39,578 bases of DNA from a bacterium (lineage in GTDB: Bacteria; Pseudomonadota; Alphaproteobacteria; Rs-D84; CACZYB01). A program made the translations under genes and the position numbers. Shown here one piece after another: positions 27,627 to 37,600 of the stretch (position 1 is the stretch's first letter; each line of letters begins with the position of its first letter). Below the pieces are notes generated by a model. It was not told the DNA's origin, did not search any database, and saw only the letters and a list, made by a program, of their open reading frames with translations. The stretch lies in the NCBI GenBank assembly GCA_014803575.1, contig JAAVBO010000006.1, forward strand, positions 42,679 to 82,256, in the 5' to 3' direction.

Positions 27627-29099
27627 TTAAACACTAATTACTCCACGTGCAAATATGTATATTGCGATTATGGAAATCAAAAGGATAATGCTGACAAGAC
27701 ATTTTTCACAGCTTGTAAAAAGTGCCATTTTCTTTGCACTTTCCTTTCTCGCCCATATATACATAGGGATACCGACTGCGATAAATACTACTGCAAGGAG
27801 TAAGTATTTAAGACCTGCGGCATATATTAACCAAAGGGCATAGACAGTTCCCACGATTGATGTGAAAAGTGCGAATGCTCTTCCTATTCCTGCTTTGGTA
27901 TTAAATTCACCGTCTTCACATATTTTCCAAAGATAGCAAGTCGATGCCAAATATGCAGGAAGCACCATCACGCTTGTGATACTTAGCATAGTGTTCCATG
28001 CATTGCTTGAAAAGTATACCAAGAACATTGCAAGTTGCATTATCACACTTGTAACCCAAAGGGAAACATTTGGTGTGTCGTTTTTATTTGATTTTGCAAA
28101 GACTTTTGGAAAAGTTCCGTTTTGTGCCATTGCGTATGGCATTTCTATCACAATCAAAGTCCATGCAAGCCAGCTTGCAAGAACGGCGACTAATAAACCT
28201 ATGTTCATAAGCCATGCTCCCCATGGTCCTACTGCCAACTTTAATATACCTGCGGTTGACGGGTTGGATATTGTTGCAAGTTGTGCTTGGCTTAAAAATC
28301 CGTATGGAATTACTGATAATAATACATAGATTATTAAGCAACCAAGGAAACCAAGCAAGGTTGCCTTTGATACCGTTTCTTGGCTTTTTGCACGACTGGA
28401 AAGAACTACTGCTCCTTCTATACCTATGAATGCCCAAAGGGTTACAAGCATTGTGCTTTTAAGTTGTGCACCAATGGAACCCAACGATTTTGTTTTTCCC
28501 AAAATACCTTCACCCCAGAAATCAAAATCGAATCTGTCTATTTTAAACATAAACATTAAAATTATTATGAAAAGTATAAGTGGAACTATTTTAAATACTG
28601 TTGCAATTAAGTTTATGATTGTTGCTTGCTTTACTCCTCTTAATACAAGAACATTGAATCCCCATATTAAAATTGAACCGCCTATTATTGAATAAAGGTT
28701 ATTTCCGCCCGTGAATACTCCTGGGAAAAAATAATCAAGAGCATCCATTGTAATGACTGCATATCCTACGTTTCCGAATATTTGGCAAAGCCAATAGCTC
28801 CATCCGATATTGAAACCCATATAATTTCCGAAACCTTCCTGACTATACATATAAATACCGGAAGTAAGTTTTGGTTTTACGGTTGATAAAACTCTGAATG
28901 TGTTTGCAACGAAATACATTCCTATACCCGTTACGACCCATGCCAAAATAACGGCACCGACTGATGCGGCTTGTGCCATATTTTGTGGAAGACTGTATAT
29001 ACCGCCTCCTATCATAGAGCTTATGACTATGGCGGCAAGACCTAATACTCCTAATTTTTCTGAGGAATCTGACTTTGATTTATTTTTTGATTTTAACAT
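27627..29099 (-). CDS. APC-superfamily amino-acid antiporter, candidate arginine/agmatine exchanger (AaxC-like)
   Basis: GLAAIVISSMIGGGIYSLPQNMAQAASVGAVILAWVVTGIGMYFVANTFRVLSTVKPKLTSGIYMYSQEGFGNYMGFNIGWSYWL; operon with arginine decarboxylase. Confidence 0.85.
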   Translation of the reverse strand: MLKSKNKSKSDSSEKLGVLGLAAIVISSMIGGGIYSLPQNMAQAASVGAVILAWVVTGIGMYFVANTFRVLSTVKPKLTSGIYMYSQEGFGNYMGFNIGWSYWLCQIFGNVGYAVITMDALDYFFPGVFTGGNNLYSIIGGSILIWGFNVLVLRGVKQATIINLIATVFKIVPLILFIIILMFMFKIDRFDFDFWGEGILGKTKSLGSIGAQLKSTMLVTLWAFIGIEGAVVLSSRAKSQETVSKATLLGFLGCLIIYVLLSVIPYGFLSQAQLATISNPSTAGILKLAVGPWGAWLMNIGLLVAVLASWLAWTLIVIEMPYAMAQNGTFPKVFAKSNKNDTPNVSLWVTSVIMQLAMFLVYFSSNAWNTMLSITSVMVLPAYLASTCYLWKICEDGEFNTKAGIGRAFALFTSIVGTVYALWLIYAAGLKYLLLAVVFIAVGIPMYIWARKESAKKMALFTSCEKCLVSIILLISIIAIYIFARGVISV

Positions 29100-29126
29100 A
29101 TTATTCTCCTTGATAAGTTAAAAATT

Positions 29127-29153
29127 GGGGAAGTGCTTTTGGCATTCTTCCCC
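29127..29153 (-). terminator. Intercistronic hairpin/attenuator between decarboxylase and antiporter genes
   Basis: Minus strand: GGGGAAGAATGCCAAAAGCACTTCCCCAATTTTTAAC. Confidence 0.55.
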
Positions 29154-29171
29154 TTAGTTTGCCCCGTTGTT

Positions 29172-29756
29172 TTATCTTGGCATTGCCGGTGCTGCGTATT
29201 CGAAATTTAAAAATCCGAGTGCAGTTAAGCAATAACCAAAATTTTGTGTGATATTTAAGTAGTTGTGGAAGAATTGGAATTCACTGTGTTTATCCACACC
29301 TCTTAATTCAAGTTCGTGATTTAATGATTTTGTAAGCCACATTTGGGCATGTGCTTGTGCAATTTCATCATTGATATAGGTATCAAAATATTCAACATAT
29401 TCTGCAGCCCAACCACCAAGGAAGTTTCCTTGTTTATCCTTGCCCCAAACTATACCGACACCGGTTGCAATTGCTTTGTGGTCTTCTATCCTTGCTCCGT
29501 TTCCGGCAATGATTACTTCCAAAACAGCACCGTGTTTGAATTGATCTTTTACCTGATCAACATGAACTATATTATTATATAATTCCGGTGGTAAAACAGA
29601 TGTGTATGGCACAACATTGAAGTCTTGGATTTTTGCTTCCAATAATGCGCTGTCATAACAAAATGTTTCAAATGGTTGTGGTGGGATGCCGTCGTCTGCC
29701 TGACCTGCACCACCTGTGTGGAAAGCTAATGTTGGATAACGTGTTCCTACTGTCAT
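29172..29756 (-). CDS. Pyruvoyl-dependent arginine decarboxylase (PvlArgDC, AaxB-like)
   Basis: [48 protein letters not shown]; conserved T52-S53 self-cleavage motif (TSVLPPE); [15 protein letters not shown]-terminus. Confidence 0.92.
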   Translation of the reverse strand: MTVGTRYPTLAFHTGGAGQADDGIPPQPFETFCYDSALLEAKIQDFNVVPYTSVLPPELYNNIVHVDQVKDQFKHGAVLEVIIAGNGARIEDHKAIATGVGIVWGKDKQGNFLGGWAAEYVEYFDTYINDEIAQAHAQMWLTKSLNHELELRGVDKHSEFQFFHNYLNITQNFGYCLTALGFLNFEYAAPAMPR

Positions 29757-29791
29757 AATTTTTCTCCTTTTCTTTGTGTTAATATTAGAAA

Positions 29792-29809
29792 TAGAATTTA
29801 AAAATTCTA
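29792..29809. promoter_or_regulatory. Perfect inverted repeat upstream of the arginine decarboxylase gene
   Basis: TAGAATTT-AA-AAATTCTA (8+2+8). Confidence 0.5.
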
Positions 29810-29892
29810 CAACTATGATTAGAATAAGTTAGAATCAAGAAACTGGCAATAATAATAAATTCCTTAAACATAATTGTTCCTAAAAATAAGAT

Positions 29893-29921
29893 TTGACAAA
29901 AATATTTAAAGGTTTTATGAT
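29893..29921 (+). promoter_or_regulatory. Sigma70 promoter for the 29953-30240 ORF
   Basis: TTGACA-N17-TATGAT. Confidence 0.6.
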
Positions 29922-29952
29922 TGACAATTATTAAAAATTCAGGAATAAAAAA

Positions 29953-30240
29953 ATGGATAATGATGCAATTAATTTATTTTATAAAAAATTTAATACTTAT
30001 TACAAAAAATTAAATAATATCAATGATGATAGGGCAAAGGACACTGCTATTGAGTTTGCCTTTTACGATTTAAAAAATAAATTCGGAGACAAATTGGATC
30101 TTAGATTATTAATAGAAATTCCTGAACTCCTTTCTTATTTAAAAAGAAATCCAAAGGGTGAAAGATCATCTTTTCATTTTGGAAAAGATAACAGCCCTAT
30201 TACACAACTTAATACTGCACTTTCACAAAAATATCTTTAA
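29953..30240 (+). CDS. Hypothetical protein (95 aa)
   Basis: Intact ORF with good promoter and upstream AGGA. Confidence 0.6.
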   Translation: MDNDAINLFYKKFNTYYKKLNNINDDRAKDTAIEFAFYDLKNKFGDKLDLRLLIEIPELLSYLKRNPKGERSSFHFGKDNSPITQLNTALSQKYL

Positions 30241-31610
30241 TTATATTTTTTTCTGATTATTGTATATGTAGGGAAGAGTTTTAAAACCTCTTCCTTTTTC
30301 ATATCAAAATTTTCAAATGGGAAAAGGATAAGTTTTGTCGCAACGGTTGCACGGTCCAATTTTTCATTATTTTTCATATTGATTATGTGATTAACTTTTA
30401 CATTATATGGGGCAAGTCTTGATGGTGAAACAAATTCCAAACTGTCACCAATTTCAAAAGAATTTTTTACATCAAGGATAAAACCGTCGGCGGTTTTCCC
30501 TGTTATTTGTGCGGTAAATCTGTAATCACCGTTAGAGCGGGTTGTTTCGTAATCCATTGCGTGATGAGTTAAATGTCCATCAAAAAATCCGTATGTATAG
30601 CCTCTGTTTTGCAAAGTGTTTAATTCTTCCATATATGGTTTGTAATCCCATTTGTCCGGAGTTTTGAAGTAATCATTTATTGCATGACTGTATGCGTGGG
30701 CGGTAGTTCCGGCATAATATTCGGATTTATTTCTGCCCTCTACTTTAAGCGAATCTATACCTATTTCAAGAAGTTTATCAAGTTTCGGCATAAGGCATAA
30801 ATCTTTTGAATTCATAATATAGGCGCCTTTATCATCTTCGCAAAGTTCCATAAATTCACCTTTGCGTTCGGCTTCCTCCAAATAAAAATCGAAAAGTTTC
30901 ATTGTGTCGGAGTTTATATCTATGCCGAGCCTTGAAGCTTCCTCCTTTATACTTCCTGTTTCAATTAATTCTTCGCGTGGACGGACATACATTTTGTAAT
31001 TCCATCTGCAACAGTGTGCGCAATTTCCCTGATTGGAACTGCGTTCCGTTAAAAAGTTGGAAAGAAGGCAACGTCCGGAATAGCTCATACACATACTTCC
31101 ATGTATAAAAGTTTCAAGTTTTAAATCAGGTGCAACACGCTCTCTTATTTCCTTTAATTCTTCAAAGGACACTTCACGACCGAGGACACAAAGTTTTGCA
31201 CCTATATCATACCAAAACATTGCTGTTTCAAACGAGCATACGTTTGCCTGTGTTGAAACATGAAGCGGAATTTCGGGGATTGCGTTTCTCATAAATCTAA
31301 ACACACCGGCATCAGCGATTATCAAACCATCGGGATTTAACTTTCGTAATGTATCTGCAAAAATTGGAAGTTTATCAATATCCTTATTATGAGTATAAAG
31401 GTTGACTGCCAAATAAATTTTTTTACCGATTGAGTGGGCAAAATCTATACTTTCCTTCATTTCATCAAGGGTGATTTTCGCCTTTGCCCGCAAACTCATA
31501 TCCGGAGTTCCTGCATAAACTACATCTGCACCGTATAAAAATGCCGTTTTTAATCTTGAATATGAACCTGCCGGTAATAAAAGTTCTGATTTTCTGTTAA
31601 TTTTTGACAT
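30237..31610 (-). CDS. U32-family peptidase/hydroxylation protein (TrhP/YegQ-like)
   Basis: ELLLPAGSYSRLKTAFLYGADVVYAG, ETFIHGSMCMSYSGRCLLSNFLTERSSNQGNCAHCCRWNY: U32 signature and cysteine cluster. Confidence 0.92.
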   Translation of the reverse strand: MSKINRKSELLLPAGSYSRLKTAFLYGADVVYAGTPDMSLRAKAKITLDEMKESIDFAHSIGKKIYLAVNLYTHNKDIDKLPIFADTLRKLNPDGLIIADAGVFRFMRNAIPEIPLHVSTQANVCSFETAMFWYDIGAKLCVLGREVSFEELKEIRERVAPDLKLETFIHGSMCMSYSGRCLLSNFLTERSSNQGNCAHCCRWNYKMYVRPREELIETGSIKEEASRLGIDINSDTMKLFDFYLEEAERKGEFMELCEDDKGAYIMNSKDLCLMPKLDKLLEIGIDSLKVEGRNKSEYYAGTTAHAYSHAINDYFKTPDKWDYKPYMEELNTLQNRGYTYGFFDGHLTHHAMDYETTRSNGDYRFTAQITGKTADGFILDVKNSFEIGDSLEFVSPSRLAPYNVKVNHIINMKNNEKLDRATVATKLILFPFENFDMKKEEVLKLFPTYTIIRKKYN

Positions 31611-31750
31611 AATAAGCCTCTACTTTTTTTACAATTTTCTTTATAAAAGCATATTTTTCGCAAAAAGTAAAATAAAATTTAAAATATACTTGCAAGAGGG
31701 GTTTTTATGGTATAAATTAAAGTATTGTAAAAGAAAAAAAGGAGTTAAAA

Positions 31751-32023
31751 ATGTATTCAAATTTTAGAGTTTTATTACTTAACACAATACCTGGAAATTG
31801 TTTTTCCGATTTTATTTATTTGGGAATGCTTATATTTATAATCGCAGATTTCTTTTCACATAAAAAATGGGGTCCATTTATTATAACTGTTGCTTTTTCA
31901 ATTGCATTTAAGGCTTGCGATTATGTTTTGCTTAATCAATCCAGCAGTTTGGTTATTGAACAATTTTTACATATGATATTTCTTCCTTTGGTGCTTTCAT
32001 TTTTATATACAAGAAGAAGTTAG
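31751..32023 (+). CDS. Small hydrophobic membrane protein (90 aa)
   Basis: GGAG SD, several hydrophobic stretches, followed by a terminator. Confidence 0.6.
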   Translation: MYSNFRVLLLNTIPGNCFSDFIYLGMLIFIIADFFSHKKWGPFIITVAFSIAFKACDYVLLNQSSSLVIEQFLHMIFLPLVLSFLYTRRS

Positions 32024-32040
32024 TTTTATATAAACCTTTG

Positions 32041-32077
32041 GGGCAATTACAATTATATATAATTGCCCTTTTTTATC
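32041..32077 (+). terminator. Rho-independent terminator
   Basis: GGGCAATTA-CAATTATATA-TAATTGCCC-TTTTTT. Confidence 0.8.
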
Positions 32078-32084
32078 TTTTGTA

Positions 32085-34052
32085 ATGAAAAAATATTTTT
32101 ATACATTTATTTGCAGGATATTTTTTGTTGTTATATTTTTATTTATAACAAATGGTAATGTTTGGGCGCATCTTCCAACCGTGCTTTATGACAGTGATGT
32201 GAAAAATTATAAAAAGATTTTTGAACTTCAAGAAAAGGGAAGATGGACCGATGCCGATAAGGTTATTAAAAAAATAAAAAATGACTCACTTATGGGTTAT
32301 GTGTTGTATCAAAAGTATATGAGTCCGTATTACAAAACTCCTTTTGCCGAAGTGAAAGAATGGCTTAACAAATATTCTGATTATCCCAACGCAATGGACA
32401 TTTACAATCTCGGACTTAAAAAAGGGGCAAAAAAGGAGCTTAAAAAACCTTTGAAGGAAGCTCATAAAACTCAATATTTTGCGGATGATGAGTATAAAAA
32501 TTCGTATCAGATGATTCAAAATTCGTATAAGAAACTTGAAAAAAAAGACAGGGACGAAGTTGCTTATATGATAAAGATTTTTAATCGCAGACTTAAACAA
32601 GGATACACAAAAAATGCACGTCAGATTTTGGAAAATCCTCATGCAAAAAAACTTTTTAAACGTGATGATTATTTAAGGATGGAGGCATATCTTTCTTATG
32701 CTTATTTCCTTGCAAATGAAGATGATTTGGCAATTCTTTGGGGGCGGGAGCCTGCGGAAGAAATTAATTTTTACTTGGCAAATTGGGCTTTGGGTCTTAC
32801 ATATTGGAGAAAGGGTGAGTATAAATTATCACGTGATTATTTCAAAAATATTGCATTTTCAAAAAAAGTTCCGATTGAGGTTTTATCTGCTGCGGCATAT
32901 TGGGCATATCGTGCAAATGAAAGAATTGAGGACAAATCTGATAGGGATGATAGCGATATATTTTTGGAAACGGCAAGTAATTATCCAAAAACTTTTTATG
33001 GAATTTTGGCGAATAAAAAACTTAATAAAAAGTTAGAAATAAATTGGGAAGAACCTATGTTGACCCTACAAAATGCACGTGAAATTATTTCGTGGCAAGG
33101 TGGGGTGCGTGCGCTTGCTCTTTTACAACTTGATATGAAAGAGGAAGCAAGTAGCGAGTTGAAATTTTTAATTAATACTGCAAGTGATGATTATTCTGAT
33201 GACCTTATCAATGCGGTGCTTGCCGTGTCAGAGACGGCAAAGATGCCTCATCTTTCTATTAATATTTCTAATTATAAAAAGGAGTATGTGGACCACAATA
33301 CTTTTGCAACCTGTGTTTATCCTACTATTGATATAGAATTGAAAGATGGTTGGAGTGTGGACAAGGCTTTGCTTAATGCCTTGATACGACAAGAATCAAG
33401 ATTTAATCCAAAGGCAAAATCTTCTGTGGGTGCAAGAGGTTTGATGCAAATTATGCCTGCGACCGCGTCCTTTATTACAAAAGATTCAAGTCTTGGAAAG
33501 AAGGGTAAATCAAAGTTGTTTGATGTGGAGCTTAATTTAAAAGTTGGGCAGATGTATATTGAATATTTGCTTGCGTTTCCTAATGTGAACGGAAATTTAT
33601 TTAAGTTTTTGCTTGCTTACAATGCGGGACCGGGGAATCTTAAAAAACAGGAAGAACGCATTTTGAATCCTAATAATGATCCATTATTTTTTATTGAGGC
33701 AATCAATCTTAAAGAAAGTCGTATTTATATAAAGCGTGTGATGGCGAATTTTTGGATTTACAGGAATAAACTTAATCAAGAATCCGAATCGCTTGATGAT
33801 ATAATAAATGATAAATGGCCCGTGTATATAAGTAAGGGAGATATGCCTATTAATAATTATACGGAGGAGGAAATTGAATATTTGGAGGAATATTTAGAAG
33901 AGACCGAAAAACTTTCGGTGGAGGGAAATGATACTGAGGTTGACGGCGTGGCTGATAAACTTGAAGATATGGCAAAACCCGAAGTTGATGATGGGGTATC
34001 TGACATAACTGATGGAAATGAAAGTATAGAGTCTGAAGTTAAAGATGAGTAA
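32085..34052 (+). CDS. Soluble lytic murein transglycosylase (SLT domain)
   Basis: KALLNALIRQESRFNPKAKSSVGARGLMQIMPATASFI and FLLAYNAGPGNLKKQEERI; signal peptide; superhelical N-terminal region. Confidence 0.93.
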   Translation: MKKYFYTFICRIFFVVIFLFITNGNVWAHLPTVLYDSDVKNYKKIFELQEKGRWTDADKVIKKIKNDSLMGYVLYQKYMSPYYKTPFAEVKEWLNKYSDYPNAMDIYNLGLKKGAKKELKKPLKEAHKTQYFADDEYKNSYQMIQNSYKKLEKKDRDEVAYMIKIFNRRLKQGYTKNARQILENPHAKKLFKRDDYLRMEAYLSYAYFLANEDDLAILWGREPAEEINFYLANWALGLTYWRKGEYKLSRDYFKNIAFSKKVPIEVLSAAAYWAYRANERIEDKSDRDDSDIFLETASNYPKTFYGILANKKLNKKLEINWEEPMLTLQNAREIISWQGGVRALALLQLDMKEEASSELKFLINTASDDYSDDLINAVLAVSETAKMPHLSINISNYKKEYVDHNTFATCVYPTIDIELKDGWSVDKALLNALIRQESRFNPKAKSSVGARGLMQIMPATASFITKDSSLGKKGKSKLFDVELNLKVGQMYIEYLLAFPNVNGNLFKFLLAYNAGPGNLKKQEERILNPNNDPLFFIEAINLKESRIYIKRVMANFWIYRNKLNQESESLDDIINDKWPVYISKGDMPINNYTEEEIEYLEEYLEETEKLSVEGNDTEVDGVADKLEDMAKPEVDDGVSDITDGNESIESEVKDE

Positions 34053-34683
34053 GATTATTTCTTTTGATATAGAAAATAGTTTCGGTGAAAATTCCGTGTG
34101 TTTTGGAATTGATGAGGCGGGACGAGGTTGTCTTGCGGGACCTGTGGTTGCTGGGTGTTGTTGGATGAACAGAAGGGCTTTTCCACAAAAACTTTTATCG
34201 CTTATAAATGATTCAAAAAAGATTAGTGAGGCAAAGAGAGAGGATATTTTTTTGCAACTTTCTGCCCTTCCCTCTGATGTATTTATGTATGAATGGGCTG
34301 ATGTAAGTGCAAAAGTTATTGATGAAATAAATATTTTGCAGGCGTCACTTCTTGCAATGAAGAATGCATATTTTAAGTTAATGGAAAAGGTTTCTTTCAA
34401 TCCTGATATTATTTTGGTGGATGGGAACAAATCTCCTTCTATTTCTCCTTGTAAATGTGTGATTGGTGGCGATGCGATTTCTTATTCTATTGCGACTGCA
34501 TCTATTATTGCAAAAGTAAACAAGGATCATTTGTTAAATGAGATTGGAGAGAGATTCCCTCAGTATGAATTTTGCAAAAATAAGGGATATGGGACAAAGG
34601 GGCATTTGGAGGCATTAGAAAAATTTGGGATTTGTCCGTATCACAGAAAAACCTATGCTCCGGTTAAAAAATTTGTTAAATAA
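34045..34683 (+). CDS. rnhB: Ribonuclease HII
   Basis: CFGIDEAGRGCLAGPVVAGCCWM, INDSKKISEAKRE, GDAISYSIATASIIAKVNKDHLL. Confidence 0.97.
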   Translation: MSKIISFDIENSFGENSVCFGIDEAGRGCLAGPVVAGCCWMNRRAFPQKLLSLINDSKKISEAKREDIFLQLSALPSDVFMYEWADVSAKVIDEINILQASLLAMKNAYFKLMEKVSFNPDIILVDGNKSPSISPCKCVIGGDAISYSIATASIIAKVNKDHLLNEIGERFPQYEFCKNKGYGTKGHLEALEKFGICPYHRKTYAPVKKFVK

Positions 34684-37600
34684 TTTCCATTAGATTTGCA
34701 GTTTCAAACCACAAAATAAAAGTCCGTATCTTGTATTGCGGATAAATTTTTTCCATTACTTTTTTATAATTTGCAAGTTGTAATTTATAGGCTGTTGGCA
34801 CATTATCTTTGTTTGGAACATTTGTATCCGTTTTATAATCTATGATTAAAATTTCATTATTTTGAATTACTAACTTATCAATTCGGTAAGTTTTGTTTTC
34901 TATTGCTACTTCAAGCTCGGCGAATGTATTATCTTTAAACATAAAGTCTAACTCTGAATTATTCAGTATAGTTTCAATTTGGTTTATAATTTTTTCCTTA
35001 TCATCTGTACCAGTTTTTTCAAGATATTTTAATGCCGAAGTTTTAAAATTTTGCACATTTTTACCCTTGAAATTTTCAAGAAGTTTGTGAATGATACTTC
35101 CTTTTTTAAGGGAGTTTTTTTCCATATTTATTGGATTTAACGGAGAAGTCGCCGTAATATTATCAATACAGTTTTCGGAAGTTTTTTCTCTTTCATATAA
35201 ATATGTCGGGATTGTGATTTTTGTTTCTTTTGTGTGTTGTTGTGTATCAACTGTATCGGTTTGGATATTTGGATTGCCAATGAATAAAATTTCATCATCA
35301 ATGATTTCTTTGCCTGCAAGGGTCAGGATTTTATCGGTGGTTTTATTTGCTGATTTTTCAATCACTTCTTTTATACAAGAATACCAACTTTTTGTGTGTT
35401 CGCCCTTTAAATCCTCCCAACCGGAAATATAAAGTTTATCTCTGGCACGAGTCATTGCAACATAAAGAAGGCGGTAAAATTCGTCTTCGTTAAGTTGTTT
35501 TCGGTTGTTATAAATTTTTGCAAAATTATTATTTATATTTTGAAAATTGCTTGTCTTTACAATAGGAAGATTATCGTTCCACAAAATTTTATCACTTAAA
35601 TTTGCGTCATTAACATTTGCATCAAAAAGAAAGACTATCGGTGCTTCCAATCCCTTTGAACCATGGACTGTCATAATACGGACGTAATTTCCCATTTGTT
35701 CCATATCTCGCTTGACTTCTATTTTACTGCTCGTAAACCAAGAGTAAAAATCAAACATAGATTTGCCCATTTTTTCCTTATCATAATAGAGACATTTTTG
35801 AATAAATTCGTTTAGGACATCGTTTACTATATCACCAAATCTGGATATGAAATTTTTTCGTTTATCCTTTACTTTTAAAACATAATCGAAAAATAAGAAT
35901 GGTGTTTGTATGCGGGAAAGTTCTATAAATTCGGATAATTCGTTATAGATATTTTCATAATTTTTGTGTGACTTTAATTCCTCAAACAATGCTCCTTTTC
36001 TTTCATAGCAAAGGGTAAATAAATCATCGTCGGTAAGGTTATAAAGCGGAGATTTCAGAACCTCGGCAAGACTTAAATCATCGTATGGTGAAAGTGTAAA
36101 TTTAATAAGGGAGATTAAATCCTCCACCACAATATTTTCGGAAAGGTTTAATTTATCTTGTCCGGAAAACGGGATATGATATTCGTTTAACTTTTCTATT
36201 AAATACTTACTGTTTTTGCGTTTTTGGACAAGTATCATTATATCCCTTGGTTCAACTTTTCTTTTTGAATGTTTACCGGTGGAAATAAAATCGTTATCCA
36301 AAATATGTCTTATTTTTTTTGCAATAATATCTGAGATAGTGATTTTGGCATTTGAGATATGCACTACTTCAACAGGAGGTTTTATATAGTCTTCGCTTTC
36401 GTCCTTTTTTGCCTTTGCAAGCGGGATAAGTTCAATGTAGCCATCAAAATCCGTTCTATGCGGGATATGTTCAATTTCTTCGTTTGCGAGCAAAACGCCC
36501 TTTACCCTTTGGGATGTATTAAGGACATTATCGACTAAATTTAAAATATTTTTACAGGAACGAAAAGAGCGGTTAAGCGGTAAATCCTTAAACACAAAAC
36601 CGTCGCGTTCAACCCTGTTTTTAAAATGTTTTTTGTATTTTTCAAAAAGGGAGATGTCGGCACCTTGGAAACCAAAGATTGATTGTTTTCTGTCGCCCAC
36701 GGAAAAGATACTTTTCATATTTTTTTCATCTCTTGCGGTGGTGAAAAATTGTTCAGTTAATGTATCGACTATGTCCCATTGTATTGGCGAGGTATCCTGT
36801 GCTTCATCAATTAAAATATGGGAAACGCCACCATCCATTTTGTAAAGTATCCATTCGGAAATGTTTGGCTTTTTAAAAAGGCGTTCTACTGTTTCTATAA
36901 GGTCGGAAAAGTCCATTACCCCCTCTTTTTCTTTGAGAGATTTATATGTGTTCATCAGCTCCAATGCAATATCAATTACTGCGATGGTCAGATTATACAC
37001 ATTTATACAACCCAATATTTCAAATGCGGTTTTGATACGTTCCGCTTCTTTAATCAAACAGGTTTCAAGTTGCGGATTGTTGATTGCATCATCTTTGACA
37101 AGCAATTTATCTCTAACCGTATTGTCCTTTGTAAGAAAAATTGATTTGTAATTATCAATATTTTTTACCTTGTCTGCCACACTTGAAAGGGCGAGGAAAT
37201 TTGATAAAATTTTAAAATTTTTTTGTGCGGTTTTTGATTGTGATTTTTCCAATACGGAAAGATAATTTTTCAAAATATCAGTTGGTATTTTTTCTATGAA
37301 ATTTTTCAGTAAAGATTCCTCATCCTTTTCAATTTGTTCATTTTCGTATGGGGCAAAAAAGTTTTTCCACAAAGATTTTTGTATGTTGTCCTTTGTTTTA
37401 TAAATATTTAAAAGTGTATTAAATTTTTCCCTGTCAGAAATTATATTTTCCATTAACTTTTCAAAATCTGTTTGTGAAAGATTTTTTGTTAAAAGTGTAA
37501 ACTTGTTGAAAAGATTTATATCATTTTCCGATTTTGTATGTCTTATTTTCAAAAGGAACTGTTTGTATGCTTCCTTTAAAAGTCGGCTTGCATCAATAGG

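Noticed and set aside
27655-29121. ORFs opposite to or in alternate frame with the APC antiporter
   Set aside because: Overlap a full-length transporter frame with clear family motifs.
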